Shown here one piece after another: positions 8,389 through 17,353 of a stretch of 64,000 nucleotides of DNA. How positions within the stretch are numbered: the stretch's first letter is position 1; each line of letters starts with the position of its first letter. The notes under the pieces were generated by a model. It had not been told where the DNA came from, searched no databases, and worked only from the letters and a program-made list of their open reading frames with translations. The stretch lies in NCBI RefSeq assembly GCF_047777955.1, contig NZ_CP180537.1, positions 1,798,001 to 1,862,000 of the forward strand, read 5' to 3'. The position numbers were made by a program, and so were the translations under genes. Source of the DNA: Didemnitutus sp047777955. Its GTDB lineage: Bacteria; Verrucomicrobiota; Verrucomicrobiia; Opitutales; Opitutaceae.

Positions 8389-9080
8389 TCAGTCGAACAG
8401 CTCGCGCTCGGGCGGCGGCGGGGTGAACGGGACGATGCAGTCGGGGCCCTCGTGGCGCGCGCTGTTCATGCGCGGGTCGACGCGGTGCGCGCGCATCGCC
8501 TCGGCGGGGAAAGGGGCGCAGAGCGCGTCGAGGCGCGCGGGCGGCAGGGGTTCGCCGCCGAGCCACTCCGGCGCGGTCGCGTCCGTGAGCAGCACCGGCA
8601 TGCGGTCGTGGATCGGCGCGAGGAGGTCGTTGGCCCGCGTGGTCACGATGACGAAGGCCGGGGGCGTCGTTGCGGTTTCCGGCCGCCAGAGGCCGGCGAA
8701 GAAGAACGGCGCGCCGTCGCGGCGCTGAAAATAATGCGGCAGGCGCGCCCGGCCCTGTTTTTCCCACTCGTAGAACCCGTCGGCGGGCACGAGGCAGCGG
8801 CGATGCCGGGCGGCGTCGCGAAAGGCGCCTTTCGCGAGCAGGGTCTCGCTGCGGGCATTGGCGAGCGGCAGCGGCCGGTCGCCCGGGGCGCGGGGCGGCA
8901 GCGACACGCCGAAGGCGAGCGGCGCCAGCGCGTTGACGCCCTTTGCCGGGTGACGGCGGGCGCGCGGGTGGAGAGGGCGATGTTGTAGAGCTCGCGCAGG
9001 CGCTGCGGCAGCCCCAGGCCGAGCTTGGCGAGCGCGCGCTGCAGCGCCTCGAGCTGGTGGAGCGAATACCGGGTGCACAT
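8389..9080 (-). CDS. SRAP/YedK family protein, frameshifted
   Basis: An SOS-response-associated peptidase (SRAP; HMCES/YedK) homologue, about 229 residues. This family forms a covalent thiazolidine link to abasic sites in single-stranded DNA through Cys2, which here is in MCTRYS. Other family residues are seen in order: ELYNIA, LANARSETL, CLVPADGFYEWEK with its Asn/Glu catalytic neighbours, and IHDRMPVLL. The frame is broken once near 8948-8951: restoring one C in the coding sequence (VT-PAKGVNAL) joins the two parts cleanly. The long 1489-codon frame covering this region is a chance read-through into the next gene. The lesion is a sequence error or a recent mutation. Confidence 0.88.
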
Positions 9081-9128
9081 CGCGGAGGACGAAACGGAAA
9101 ACGCGCCGGCTGCCAAGCCGGCAGCGCT

Positions 9129-12100
9129 TCACGGCCGCTCGAGCGTGGCGCTCATCAGGCCGATGACAACGTCGTTGGCGAGCGCGCGGACGGTGAGCGA
9201 TTGCAGCTCCTTCGCCGGGTCGAGCGTGAGGTCGAGCACGGTGGCGGCGCCGCCGGGCACGGGGCGGCCGGCGCCCTTGAAGGTCGCCGGATCGAGCACG
9301 CGCACGGCACCGGTCCTGAGGTCGACGCGCAGCGGCAGGCCGCCCGCGCGCGCGAAGGCGAAGTCGTCGACAAAGTAGTCCTGGTCGATGGGCCACCACG
9401 TCGTCGGGTTCTCGAGGGCGAGGCGGGTGGTCGAGCCGTCGCGGTAGGTGACGACGATCTCGCCGTTGTCGAGGCGGCTCTGCATCGCCCAGGTCGAGCC
9501 GGCGAGGAGCAGGTAGAGCTTGCGGGCGCGGCCGGCGAGCGGCGCGGTGAGTTCGGGCGGGAAATTCTCCCAGCGGGAGACGAACGCGACGTTCGGCGCG
9601 TCGGCACCGCCCGGCGTGGCGAGGGCACGCCGTTGGGCAGGAGGACCCGGCCGCCGTGCGCGGCGGCGACGGCGCGGAGGCCGGCGTCGTCGAGCTCGAA
9701 CGTGTCATGCGGGTGCGTCCACGTGCCGTAGCCGTTGCGGGCGAGCGCGAGCGAGGCGCCGGCGGGGCGGGGGCCAGGTAGTCGTGGCGGAAGAGCTGCG
9801 CGACACGGTCGTTGAAGAGCGGGGCGAGTGCGAGGGGTTCGCACCGGTCGGGCGCGGACACCGGCGTCTGCCAATCGGTCGTGAAAACCGGCGCCGGCGC
9901 GGGGGCGGCGCGGATCTCGAACTCGACCGGCTGCCACCAGCGCAGCGTGCCGTGCTCGACGCGGGCGAAGGCAGCGCGGGCGCCGGCGAGGCCGGTGGCG
10001 CGTCCGCGCAGGCGGGAGCCGGCGAGCGACACCTGGCCCAGCGCGCCCTGCGGATCGGCGAACTCGACGATGCGGGCGCCGAGATCGAGGTCCAGCTCGC
10101 CGCCGGGCGCGAGGGCGCGCTCGGCGGGGCGAGGCGGCGGCGGCTCGCCCCGCCACTCGATGCGGAGGTCGAAGGCTTCCGCGGCGGGAGCGACGATCTC
10201 GATCCGCGGCTCGCCCACGGAATCGGGCAGCGGATGCCACGCGACGGGCCGGCCGTCGAGCGTGGCGCGGGCGTCGGCGCCGCGCGCGGGCACCTGCAGG
10301 CGGAGCGCGACGGGCTGGGCGAGGCGCGACGTCAGCTCGTAGCGGTCGGTCGCACCGCGGCGGTCGAAGGCGAAATCCAGCTGGGGATGATGGAAACGGG
10401 CGCGGTCCCAGTCGGCGGGGAAGCCGGGGTGGACGACGATCTCGCGCGCCAGCAGGTCGGGCGCGAGGCCGAAGAGCCCCTCGGCGATCGCGCGCGCGGC
10501 GATGCCGATGCCGTCGCCGAAATCGCGCTGCGACTCGCGGCGGTAGACGTCGAGCGCGGTGGCCATGCCGAAGTTGCCCGGGCAGGCGCCGAGGAAAAGG
10601 CTGTCGAGCACGGCGCCCTTGAACAGGCGGTTGGCGGCGTCGGTGCGCCCGGCCTGCCAGAGCGCGAGCGCGGTGTGGGTGGACTCGGCGAAGACGACGT
10701 TGTTGAGCGACCACGTGTAGGGCATCCAGTTCGTGGTCGCGATCGTGTGCGTGCCCGGCGGGACGCCGGCGCCGGCGAGCGGGAAGCGCGGCAGGGCGGT
10801 GTCGGCGTAGCGGCCGAGCTGCCAGGCCTGGAGCGGCGTGCCGGCGCGGGCATCGAGTGCGTGGTAGACCGTCCATGCGGCGGCGGCGGGGTGGGCGCGC
10901 TGGAGGCCGAGGCGGTCGCGCGACTCCGCGAACCAGCCTTCGCGCGGCAGCCAGAGCTGCTGCTGCAGGCCGCGCTCGATCAGCGTGGCCTCGTTCTCGA
11001 ACGGCGCCGGGTCGATCCGCAGCCGGCGGGCGAGGCGGGCGGCCTCGCGGTGATGGAGGAGGTTGGCGGCGGTGGCGTGCGTCGCGCCGCCGCCGGAGTA
11101 GGTGAGGTCGTCGCTCGCCCAGATGGCGGCGTAGGCCTCGTAGAGCGGGAGCCGGTCGGGGCCGAACTCGCGGCGGAAGAGCCGGCGCTCCCACGCCAGC
11201 GAGCGTTCGATCACGGGCCAGATCTTCCGCGCGTAGGCGAGGTCGCCGGTCCAGCGCAGGTGGCGGAAGAGGGTGTCGAGCGCCACGAGGTTCATGTCGT
11301 AGTGCGAGTGGGTCAGGTCGCCGTTCGAGTGGAGGGCGGTCTCGTTGCGCGCGAGATTCGCCGCCGCCTCGGCGGCGGGCAGGGTGGCGGGGACGGGCGT
11401 GGTGTCCTGCTGCGCGGCGAAGCCGTCGAAGTGCGCGCGCGTGCGCTCGGGCCAGCCGAGCGCGTCGCCGGCGTAGCCGACGCGCCAGCCGAGCAGGCGG
11501 GTGCGCCAGGCGACGGCGCCGTGGAGGAAGGCGTGCTGCCGGTCGTCCCAGACGGCGTCGGCGGCGATGTTCAGCGCCGGCAGCACGGCGTCGAGGAACG
11601 GATCGGGCGTCTCGATCGCGACCCGGCCGGCGAGGGCGGCGAGCCGCGCCTGCTCGGCGGCGAACAGCGCCGGCAGGGCCTCGCGGACCAGCGCGGGCTC
11701 GCCGTTGCCGCGGCGCTGCAGGGCGAGAAAGACCGGCCGCTCCGGCTCGAGCGCGAAGCGCCCGAAGCCGACCGGCAGCGCCGGCGTCGGCGCCGGGGTG
11801 AGGAGCGCGGCGGGTTCGTCGCGCGTGGCGTCGGCGATGTCGACCGCCGCGAAGCCCGGGAGCAGCGCGGTGACGGAGCCCTTCGGCGCCGTCACGGTGA
11901 AGGCGGCGTCGCCGAGCGCGACGGCGTTGCCGCGCGCATGCTCGGGCTGGAAGCGGAAGTATTCGCGCACCGGGGTCGGCTCCGTGCCGAGGTCGCCGTC
12001 GCGCCGGCCGCGCTCGCCGGTGATGCCACCGAAGACGGCGGCGAGCTCGACCGCCGGCGCGCCGCCGAGCTCGAGGCGGAGCAGGAGGGTCTCGGAGGAT

Positions 12101-12536
12101 TTCGCGACCAGCGCGGTGAGCGTCAGCGTGCCCTCGCCGAGGGCGGGATCGCGGATCTCGTAGACCATCGTGCCGGCGCGGTAGCGGGCCGTGACCTGCG
12201 CGGCGTCGCTCAGCCAGCGCGGGCCGGCGCGGCCGAGGAGCGCGAGGCGGAGCACGCCGCCGCGGCCGGGCAGGTAGAGGAGAAGTCGGGACGATCGCCG
12301 GCGTCGGCGCGGAACGCGCTGGCGCCGCCGTAGAGCGGGCGGTTGAAGCGCTCGGCGCCGTTGACGATCACGAAGTCGCCGCCGTCGGGGCGGTAGCGCA
12401 GCGGGCGGGCGATCTGGCCGGCGAGATTGGGGCGAAGCTCGGCACCGAGGCGGGCGGTCGGCTCGGGTTGCGCGCCGGCGCGGCCGGCCAGCAACACGGC
12501 GGCCGCGAGCGCGGCGACGGACAGGCGGGGTGACAT
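9129..12536 (-). CDS. Secreted DUF4450-like six-hairpin glycosidase-type protein, three frameshifts
   Basis: About 1135 residues when three single-base deletions are corrected (near 12278-12284, 9764-9773 and 9623-9625). The N-terminus has a signal peptide (MSPRLSVAALAAAVLLAG, cleavage after AGA). It is followed by RYRPDGGDFVIVNGAERFNRPLYGG, restored as DRPDFLLYLPGRGG, a pattern I associate with DUF4450. The middle (about 380-760) is rich in helices with WMPYTWSLNNVVF and NGDLTHSHYDMN, as in (alpha/alpha)6 glycoside hydrolases such as rhamnosidase-like enzymes. Beta-sandwich-like segments close the protein. The likely role is exported polysaccharide degradation; the substrate is unknown. It is divergent from a lyase-like gene. 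The downstream SRAP gene is unrelated in function. Confidence 0.72.
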
Positions 12537-12706
12537 CGCCGCCAGCGTGCGGGTGCGGACGCGGTTGTCGAGGCCGCGGCGGCGCTTGTCCCCGGGCCGG
12601 GCCGAGGGGAAGTCCGGCCCTCGAAAGAGGGATGAGGGCGCGGCGCGGGCCTGCTAGTCTCGGATCACTCCACGCGCTCGTGCGTGGGCATACCCCAATC
12701 CACCCC

Positions 12707-13474
12707 ATGAAGCACACTACCCCGCTCGCGGCCCTGGCCGCGGCCTTGTTCGCGCTCGTTCCGCTGACGGAAGCCTCCGTCATCTTCCACAACACCGGCA
12801 CCACCTCCGGCTGGGACTCGATCAACCAGGAGCACAACGGCACCGTGATCCAAGTCACGAACGTCGTCTACAAGGGCTCCACGGCGATCAAGTGCACGCA
12901 GGTCTACGACTCGAGTTACACCGGCCGCTACCACTCGGAGGTCGTGAAGAACAACGTCTACTCCCGGGGCCAGACCGGCTTCTACGGCTTCGCCTTCCGC
13001 CTCCAGGCCGACTGGAGCTTCCAGAATCAGAGCTACAACCTCGCGCAGTTCATCGCGGACTTCAGCGACTACGGCTGCGACGACTACATCCCGACCACGA
13101 TGGTGTGGATCCGCGGCAACCAGCTGAACTCGCGGGTGAAGACCGGGCCGGTGTGCAGCGCCACGACCACGCAGTTCACCAATCTCGCGACGGTCAGCGC
13201 CGGCGTCTGGCACAAGATCGTGATCCAGGCGAACTGGCAGAGCGACAGCACGGGCTACTTCAAGCTCTGGTATGACGGCACGAAGGTGTTCGAGCGCTTC
13301 AACATTCCGACCACGCTGGCCGACGGCCGCGGCATCCAGATGCGCGCCGGCCTCTACGCCAACGGGTGGCACGACGACGGCTACATGGCCGGCAGCCAGG
13401 GCACGCGCCAGGTTTGGTATGACCAGATCGGCGCGGGCACGACCTTCGCCGACGCCGACCCCGACCAGTGGTGA
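12707..13474 (+). CDS. Secreted polysaccharide lyase-like protein (PL20 / glucuronan lyase type)
   Basis: A 255-residue exported protein. A signal peptide (MKHTTPLAALAAALFALVP) ends near TEA. The mature part looks like a concanavalin-type beta jelly roll. YHSEVV, FYGFAFRLQADWSF, YNLAQFIADF, CDDYIPTTMVWIRG and the ending GTRQVWYDQIGAG resemble PL20 glucuronan lyases and the wider heparin-lyase-I-like group. Family enzymes cleave uronic-acid polymers by beta-elimination. The exact substrate cannot be assigned. The ATG at 12707 is chosen because it opens the signal peptide. It is divergently arranged with the DUF4450-like gene, so the two may share a regulatory region (12537-12706) and a carbohydrate target. 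Confidence 0.65.
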   Translation: MKHTTPLAALAAALFALVPLTEASVIFHNTGTTSGWDSINQEHNGTVIQVTNVVYKGSTAIKCTQVYDSSYTGRYHSEVVKNNVYSRGQTGFYGFAFRLQADWSFQNQSYNLAQFIADFSDYGCDDYIPTTMVWIRGNQLNSRVKTGPVCSATTTQFTNLATVSAGVWHKIVIQANWQSDSTGYFKLWYDGTKVFERFNIPTTLADGRGIQMRAGLYANGWHDDGYMAGSQGTRQVWYDQIGAGTTFADADPDQW

Positions 13475-13527
13475 AATCCGGTGCGGGCGCGTCCGCCGCA
13501 CGGCGCGCGCCCGCCCGTTGCCATCGC

Positions 13528-14598
13528 ATGAACTGGCCCCGGGCACTGCTGCTCGCCGCGGGCGTCGGGCTGGCCCGCGCCGCGGCCGCCATGCCGGACG
13601 ACGTGCCGGACCGGCTGTTCGATTTCGCCCCGGCCGGGCCGGGCAACCCCTGGGTGGCGCGGCTCGACGGCACCGAGGAAATCCCGGTCAGCGAACTGCG
13701 CGCCTACGCGGCGGCGCAGCGGGGCGGCGCCGATCCGGCCACGCTCGCGCCGGAGGCGCGCCGGGCGCTGATCGCCGACCTGGTCGACGAATACCTGCTC
13801 GTGCGCGCCGCGCGCGCCGCCGGCGCCGACACCTCCCCGGCGTTCGCCGGCCGCATGGCGCACACGCGCCGGATGCTGCTCGCCGAGCTGCTCGTCGGGC
13901 GCGGGGTCGGCGCCGTGGCGCGCACGCCGGAGGATTACGCGGCGCGGCTGCAGCGGCTGCGCGACGCGGTGTTCGACGCGTGTCCGATCGAGGTGTCCAA
14001 CGAGGCCCACGCCCGGCTCGTCGCGGCCCTGGAGCCGGCCGGGCGCGCGCTCGCGGCGCGCGACGGCCGGGCGTTCGCGGCCGAGACGGCGCGGCTCGGA
14101 TCGATCGTCCTCGCCCGCTATCCCGGCGGCGTGGTGGAGGCGCGCAAGCTCCTGGTCTTCGCCCTGGCCGTGCCGGAGTCCGAGCGGCCGGATGCGGCGC
14201 AGCCGGCGGGGCTGACGCAGCTGCTGAAGGAGCTGCTCCTCCCCGAGCTGCTCGCCGACGCGGCCCGCGCGCGCGGCATCGAGGCGACGCGGGAGTTCCG
14301 CGCCAAGGTGATCGAAAACGAGAATTCGCTCCGGCGCCTGTTCGCGCGCGACGAGCTGCTGCAGGAGACGCGGCGGCGCAGCGCGGTGCCGGCCGAGGCC
14401 GAGGTCGCGGCCTGGTTCCAGGCGCAGCGCGCGCGCTACGGCGCCGGCGTCGAGTTGGCGGCCGTGCGGGCGCGCGTGGAAAGCGACCTGGTGGAGGAGC
14501 GTTGCGCGCAGGCGCGCGCGGCCTTGCTGGCGACGCTGCGGCGCGCGCACCGGATCGAGATTCGCGACGCGGCCGTCGCGGCGGAGGCGGGCTCATGA
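13528..14598 (+). CDS. Exported PpiC/SurA-like helical protein, function unknown
   Basis: A 356-residue Ala/Arg-rich protein with a signal peptide (MNWPRALLLAAGVGLARAAAA, cut near AMP). It then reads EIPVSELRAYAAAQ, a LIADLVDEYLLVRAARAAG helix and a C-terminal segment DELLQETRRRSAVPAEAEVAAWFQAQ. This layout recalls the N-terminal chaperone arm and the AEVAAWF spacer of SurA/PpiD-type peptidyl-prolyl isomerases, but I see no rotamase (PpiC) domain. A periplasmic chaperone-like role is inference. The ATG at 13528 opens the signal sequence; the upstream frame extension is not needed. It overlaps the next gene by four bases (ATGA), so the two are translated together. Confidence 0.65.
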   Translation: MNWPRALLLAAGVGLARAAAAMPDDVPDRLFDFAPAGPGNPWVARLDGTEEIPVSELRAYAAAQRGGADPATLAPEARRALIADLVDEYLLVRAARAAGADTSPAFAGRMAHTRRMLLAELLVGRGVGAVARTPEDYAARLQRLRDAVFDACPIEVSNEAHARLVAALEPAGRALAARDGRAFAAETARLGSIVLARYPGGVVEARKLLVFALAVPESERPDAAQPAGLTQLLKELLLPELLADAARARGIEATREFRAKVIENENSLRRLFARDELLQETRRRSAVPAEAEVAAWFQAQRARYGAGVELAAVRARVESDLVEERCAQARAALLATLRRAHRIEIRDAAVAAEAGS

Positions 14599-15560
14599 AC
14601 GCGCGCCTCCTCGCCGTCGCGGCGGCGCTGGCGGGATTGCTCGGCCTGTGGTGGGCGCAGGCTGGCGCGCCCCGGCGCCGCGCGGCGCTTCCGGCGGAGG
14701 CCCGGCCCGCGCCGGTCGGGTGGATTGCGGGCGACGCGAGGCGCGAGCTGCCGCGCGACCGGGAGGATGCCGAGGTCGCGACGCGCCGGCGCGAGGAGCT
14801 GCAGCGGGAATTGCTGCGGCAGGAGATCGATTTGGAGCAGCTTCGCTACGGCGCCGGTTACTGGGAGGCCGAGCTGGCCCCGGCGGATGGCGCGGTGATC
14901 GAGGAGGCGCGCGCGGAGCTGCGCGCCGCGCTGGCGCGGGAACTCGGGAGCGCGGAGGCGCTGACGGCGTATTTCGGTCCCGAGCAGGCGGCGCCGTGCC
15001 TGCGTTTCCTAGATGCGGCGACACGGGAGCGCCTCCTGGAGGCGTTCGCGCGGGCGGCGCACGACGCGCCGCTGACCACGGCGACGATGCTGGAGGCGGC
15101 GCGCACCTGCCTTTCCCCGGACGACTTTGCCCGCTACCGCGAGTGGAACGCCCCGGAGGCCGTGGCCCTGCGCGAACGCCTCGCGGGGTTTGCCCCGACG
15201 CAGGGCGAGTTCGACGCGATCCGGACTTGGACGACGCCGGAGGGCGTCGCAGAGGACGCGCTGCGGACCGCGCTCGGCGCGGAGCGGTTTGCCGCCTGGC
15301 TCGCCCAGAATGAGCCAGAGATGCAGACGGCCCTGCGCGAGATCCGCCGACTGGGCGGCGACACGGCCGACGCTGAGTGGCTGCGCGCGGAGCGCGGGCG
15401 GCTGATCGCGGCCCTGGGCGCGGTGTGGAGCGATCCCTCGCTCCCGGACGAGGCGAAAGCCGCGCGCGCGGCCGCCCTGAAGCGCGCGGGCCGGGAGGCG
15501 CTCGCGGCGCGCTGGGCGAGCGGCGATCCCGCCGCGGCCGATTTCGACCTGTTACCCTGA
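14595..15560 (+). CDS. Membrane-anchored hypothetical protein, coupled to the upstream chaperone-like gene
   Basis: A 321-residue protein. An N-terminal hydrophobic segment (about residues 4-24) is probably an uncleaved anchor or signal. The rest is charged and helical, rich in Ala, Arg and Glu, including a long coiled-coil-like stretch around REELQRELLRQEIDLEQLRYG. I do not recognise a family. The ATG lies inside the stop region of the preceding gene (ATGA), and a DUF1573 gene starts four bases after its stop. These three form one transcription unit of exported proteins. The function is unknown. Confidence 0.65.
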   Translation: MNARLLAVAAALAGLLGLWWAQAGAPRRRAALPAEARPAPVGWIAGDARRELPRDREDAEVATRRREELQRELLRQEIDLEQLRYGAGYWEAELAPADGAVIEEARAELRAALARELGSAEALTAYFGPEQAAPCLRFLDAATRERLLEAFARAAHDAPLTTATMLEAARTCLSPDDFARYREWNAPEAVALRERLAGFAPTQGEFDAIRTWTTPEGVAEDALRTALGAERFAAWLAQNEPEMQTALREIRRLGGDTADAEWLRAERGRLIAALGAVWSDPSLPDEAKAARAAALKRAGREALAARWASGDPAAADFDLLP

Positions 15561-15564
15561 ATCC

Positions 15565-15951
15565 ATGAAAACTCCCCTGCGTCCGCTCGTCCTCTCCCTG
15601 CTCGCTGGCTCCGCCGCGGTCTCGCTCCGCGCGCTGGAATGGCAGACCTCACACCTCGAGCGCCGTCCGCCGGCCGGAGCGGAAGTGGTGCGCGTCGAGT
15701 ATCGTTTCCGCAACTCGACCCCCAAGCCCGTCCGGATCACCGGGCTGACCACCTCGTGCGGTTGCACGGAAGCGTCGGTCGACGACACCATGGTCCGTCC
15801 GGGTGCGAGCGGGAGCGTCAAGGTGCTGTTCACCGTCGGCAAGCGCACGGGCCGGCAGTTGAAGTCCATCTACGTGCACACCGACGAGACGCCCGGCCTG
15901 ACCGAGCTGGAATTGGTCGTGGAGCTGCCGAGCGAGGGCGCCTGGCAGTGA
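15565..15951 (+). CDS. DUF1573 domain protein, exported
   Basis: A 128-residue protein with a signal peptide (about residues 1-23, ending ALRA) and a single Ig-like DUF1573 domain. The signature is FRNSTPKPVRITGLTTSCGCTEAS, with the CGC pair, followed by VRPGASGSVKVLF and the strand IYVHTDE. DUF1573 proteins are common in Bacteroidota, Planctomycetota and Verrucomicrobiota and have no established biochemical role. It is last in a three-gene unit and is followed by the terminator and tRNA-Val. Confidence 0.9.
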   Translation: MKTPLRPLVLSLLAGSAAVSLRALEWQTSHLERRPPAGAEVVRVEYRFRNSTPKPVRITGLTTSCGCTEASVDDTMVRPGASGSVKVLFTVGKRTGRQLKSIYVHTDETPGLTELELVVELPSEGAWQ

Positions 15952-15970
15952 CGGCGGGCGAGCGGCCAAC

Positions 15971-15993
15971 AAAAAAGCCCGCAAGTTGCGGGC
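15971..15993 (-). terminator. Intrinsic terminator after tRNA-Val
   Basis: On the minus strand an 8-bp perfect stem (GCCCGCAA/TTGCGGGC with a single-base loop) is followed by six T residues, 11 bases after the tRNA-Val 3' end. It may also help stop plus-strand transcripts from the DUF1573 gene, where ATTT follows the stem. Confidence 0.85.
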
Positions 15994-16004
15994 ATTTAGT
16001 GGGA

Positions 16005-16081
16005 TGGTGGACTCTACTGGACTCGAACCAGTGACCCCTTCCATGTCAAGGAAGTGCTCTAACCAACTGAGCTAAGAGTCC
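16005..16081 (-). tRNA. tRNA-Val (anticodon GAC)
   Basis: Read on the minus strand: acceptor GGACTCT, D-arm TAGCTCAGTTGGTTAGAGC, anticodon loop TTGACAT giving GAC, T-arm GGTTCGAGTCC, acceptor AGAGTCC, discriminator A and encoded CCA. It is a standard 77-nt class I tRNA. It decodes GUC and GUU. Confidence 0.96.
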
Positions 16082-16158
16082 GGGAAAACTGAGCCGGCTA
16101 CTAAGCATGAGCTCCCCGGGACCGTGCAAGAAAAATTATCAGGAAGTCTGGCGGGGGC

Positions 16159-17325
16159 TCAGCGCACGCGGACGTCGACGATGACCGAGTAGCCGAGCCG
16201 CAGCTGGGCGGCGAAGGCGCGGAGGCTTTCCGGGGCGAGCACGATCTTCACCGGGATGCGCTGGACGACCTTGTTGAAATTGCCGGTGGCGTTGTCCGGT
16301 GGGAGCAGGGCGAACTGGGCTCCGCTGGCGGGCGAGAAGCTGTCGATCCGGCCGTGGAGCTTTTCGCCGGGGAAGGCGTCGACGGAGATGTCGACCGGCT
16401 GGCCCGGGTGCATGTGCGCGAGCTGGGTCTCCTTGAAGTTGGCGACGATCCACGGGGCGGGCTCGGCGAGGGCGAGCAGGGTCTGGCCGGCGGTGACGCG
16501 GTTGCCGGGTTCGACGTTGCGGTTGCCCACGCGGCCGTCGCTCGGCGCGGTCAAGGTGGTGTAGGCCAGCTCGCGCTCGGCGTCGCGGAGGGCGGCGGCG
16601 GCGACGGCGATGGCGGCGTCGGCCGAGGCGGCCTGGGCCCGGACGGATTGCTGGGTGGCCTGGGCGGACACGACCGCGGCGCGCGCGGCGGTCTGGTTGG
16701 CCTCGGCGGCGGCGACGGCCGCGACGGCGGCGTCGTAGTTGCTCTGCGCGGCGTCGGCGTCGGACTGCGGCACGGCGCCGCTGCCGCGCAGGAGCTGCTG
16801 GACGCGCTGGAGCGAGAGGCGGGCGAGGGCGAGTTGCGCCTGCACCTGGCCCAACTCGGCATCGGCCTGCGCGGCGCGGGCGCTGGCCTCGGTGTATTGG
16901 GCATCGGCCTGGGCGCGGGCCGCGGCGATCTGTGCGGCCTGGGCCTTGGCCTGGGCGAGGGCGGCGTCGGCCTTCTGGCGGGCGATCTCGAACTCGAGCG
17001 GATCGAGCGTCACGAGGACGTCGCCGGCCTTGACGTCCTGATTGTCGCGCACGCGCACCTCGCGCACCTGGCCGCTGATCTGCGGGCTGATCTGGTGGAG
17101 GTGGCCGACGAGGTAGGCGTTCTCGGTTTCCTCGTAGTGCCAGGCGTGCCAGGCGAAATGGCCGAGCCAGGCGGCGGTGCCCAGGGCGACGGCGCCGAGG
17201 ACGAAGGGCATCGCGCGGCGGGCGCCGGCGGGCGCCGCCGCGGTCTTGGCGGGCGGCGGGGTGTGGCGATGCGCCGGGCTGGCGGGCGCGGTTTCGGAGG
17301 GCAGGGGAGCGTTGGCGGTGCTCAT
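16159..17325 (-). CDS. HlyD/EmrA-type membrane fusion protein
   Basis: A 388-residue periplasmic adaptor for a drug efflux pump. One N-terminal membrane segment (about 35-55, MPFVLGAVALGTAAWLGHFA) is followed by the lipoyl-like half motif ENAYLVGHLHQISPQISGQV. Then come VRDNQDVKAGDVLVTLDP, a long Ala/Gln-rich alpha-hairpin, and the second lipoyl half DGRVGNRNVEPGNRV and beta-barrel segments. The ATG at 17325 (MSTANAPLPSE) is chosen because it precedes the membrane anchor properly; upstream codons lie in the efflux-gene 3' region. It lies 28 bases downstream of the transporter gene, as expected for an emrAB-like operon. Confidence 0.92.
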   Translation of the reverse strand: MSTANAPLPSETAPASPAHRHTPPPAKTAAAPAGARRAMPFVLGAVALGTAAWLGHFAWHAWHYEETENAYLVGHLHQISPQISGQVREVRVRDNQDVKAGDVLVTLDPLEFEIARQKADAALAQAKAQAAQIAAARAQADAQYTEASARAAQADAELGQVQAQLALARLSLQRVQQLLRGSGAVPQSDADAAQSNYDAAVAAVAAAEANQTAARAAVVSAQATQQSVRAQAASADAAIAVAAAALRDAERELAYTTLTAPSDGRVGNRNVEPGNRVTAGQTLLALAEPAPWIVANFKETQLAHMHPGQPVDISVDAFPGEKLHGRIDSFSPASGAQFALLPPDNATGNFNKVVQRIPVKIVLAPESLRAFAAQLRLGYSVIVDVRVR

Positions 17326-17353
17326 GGGAAGGGAGCGGTTCGGGTTGGGAAAA

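Noticed and set aside
8389..12858. Single 1489-codon minus-strand protein
   Set aside because: It joins pieces of the DUF4450-like and SRAP genes only because deletions and absent stops let the frame run on; the real proteins have distinct starts.
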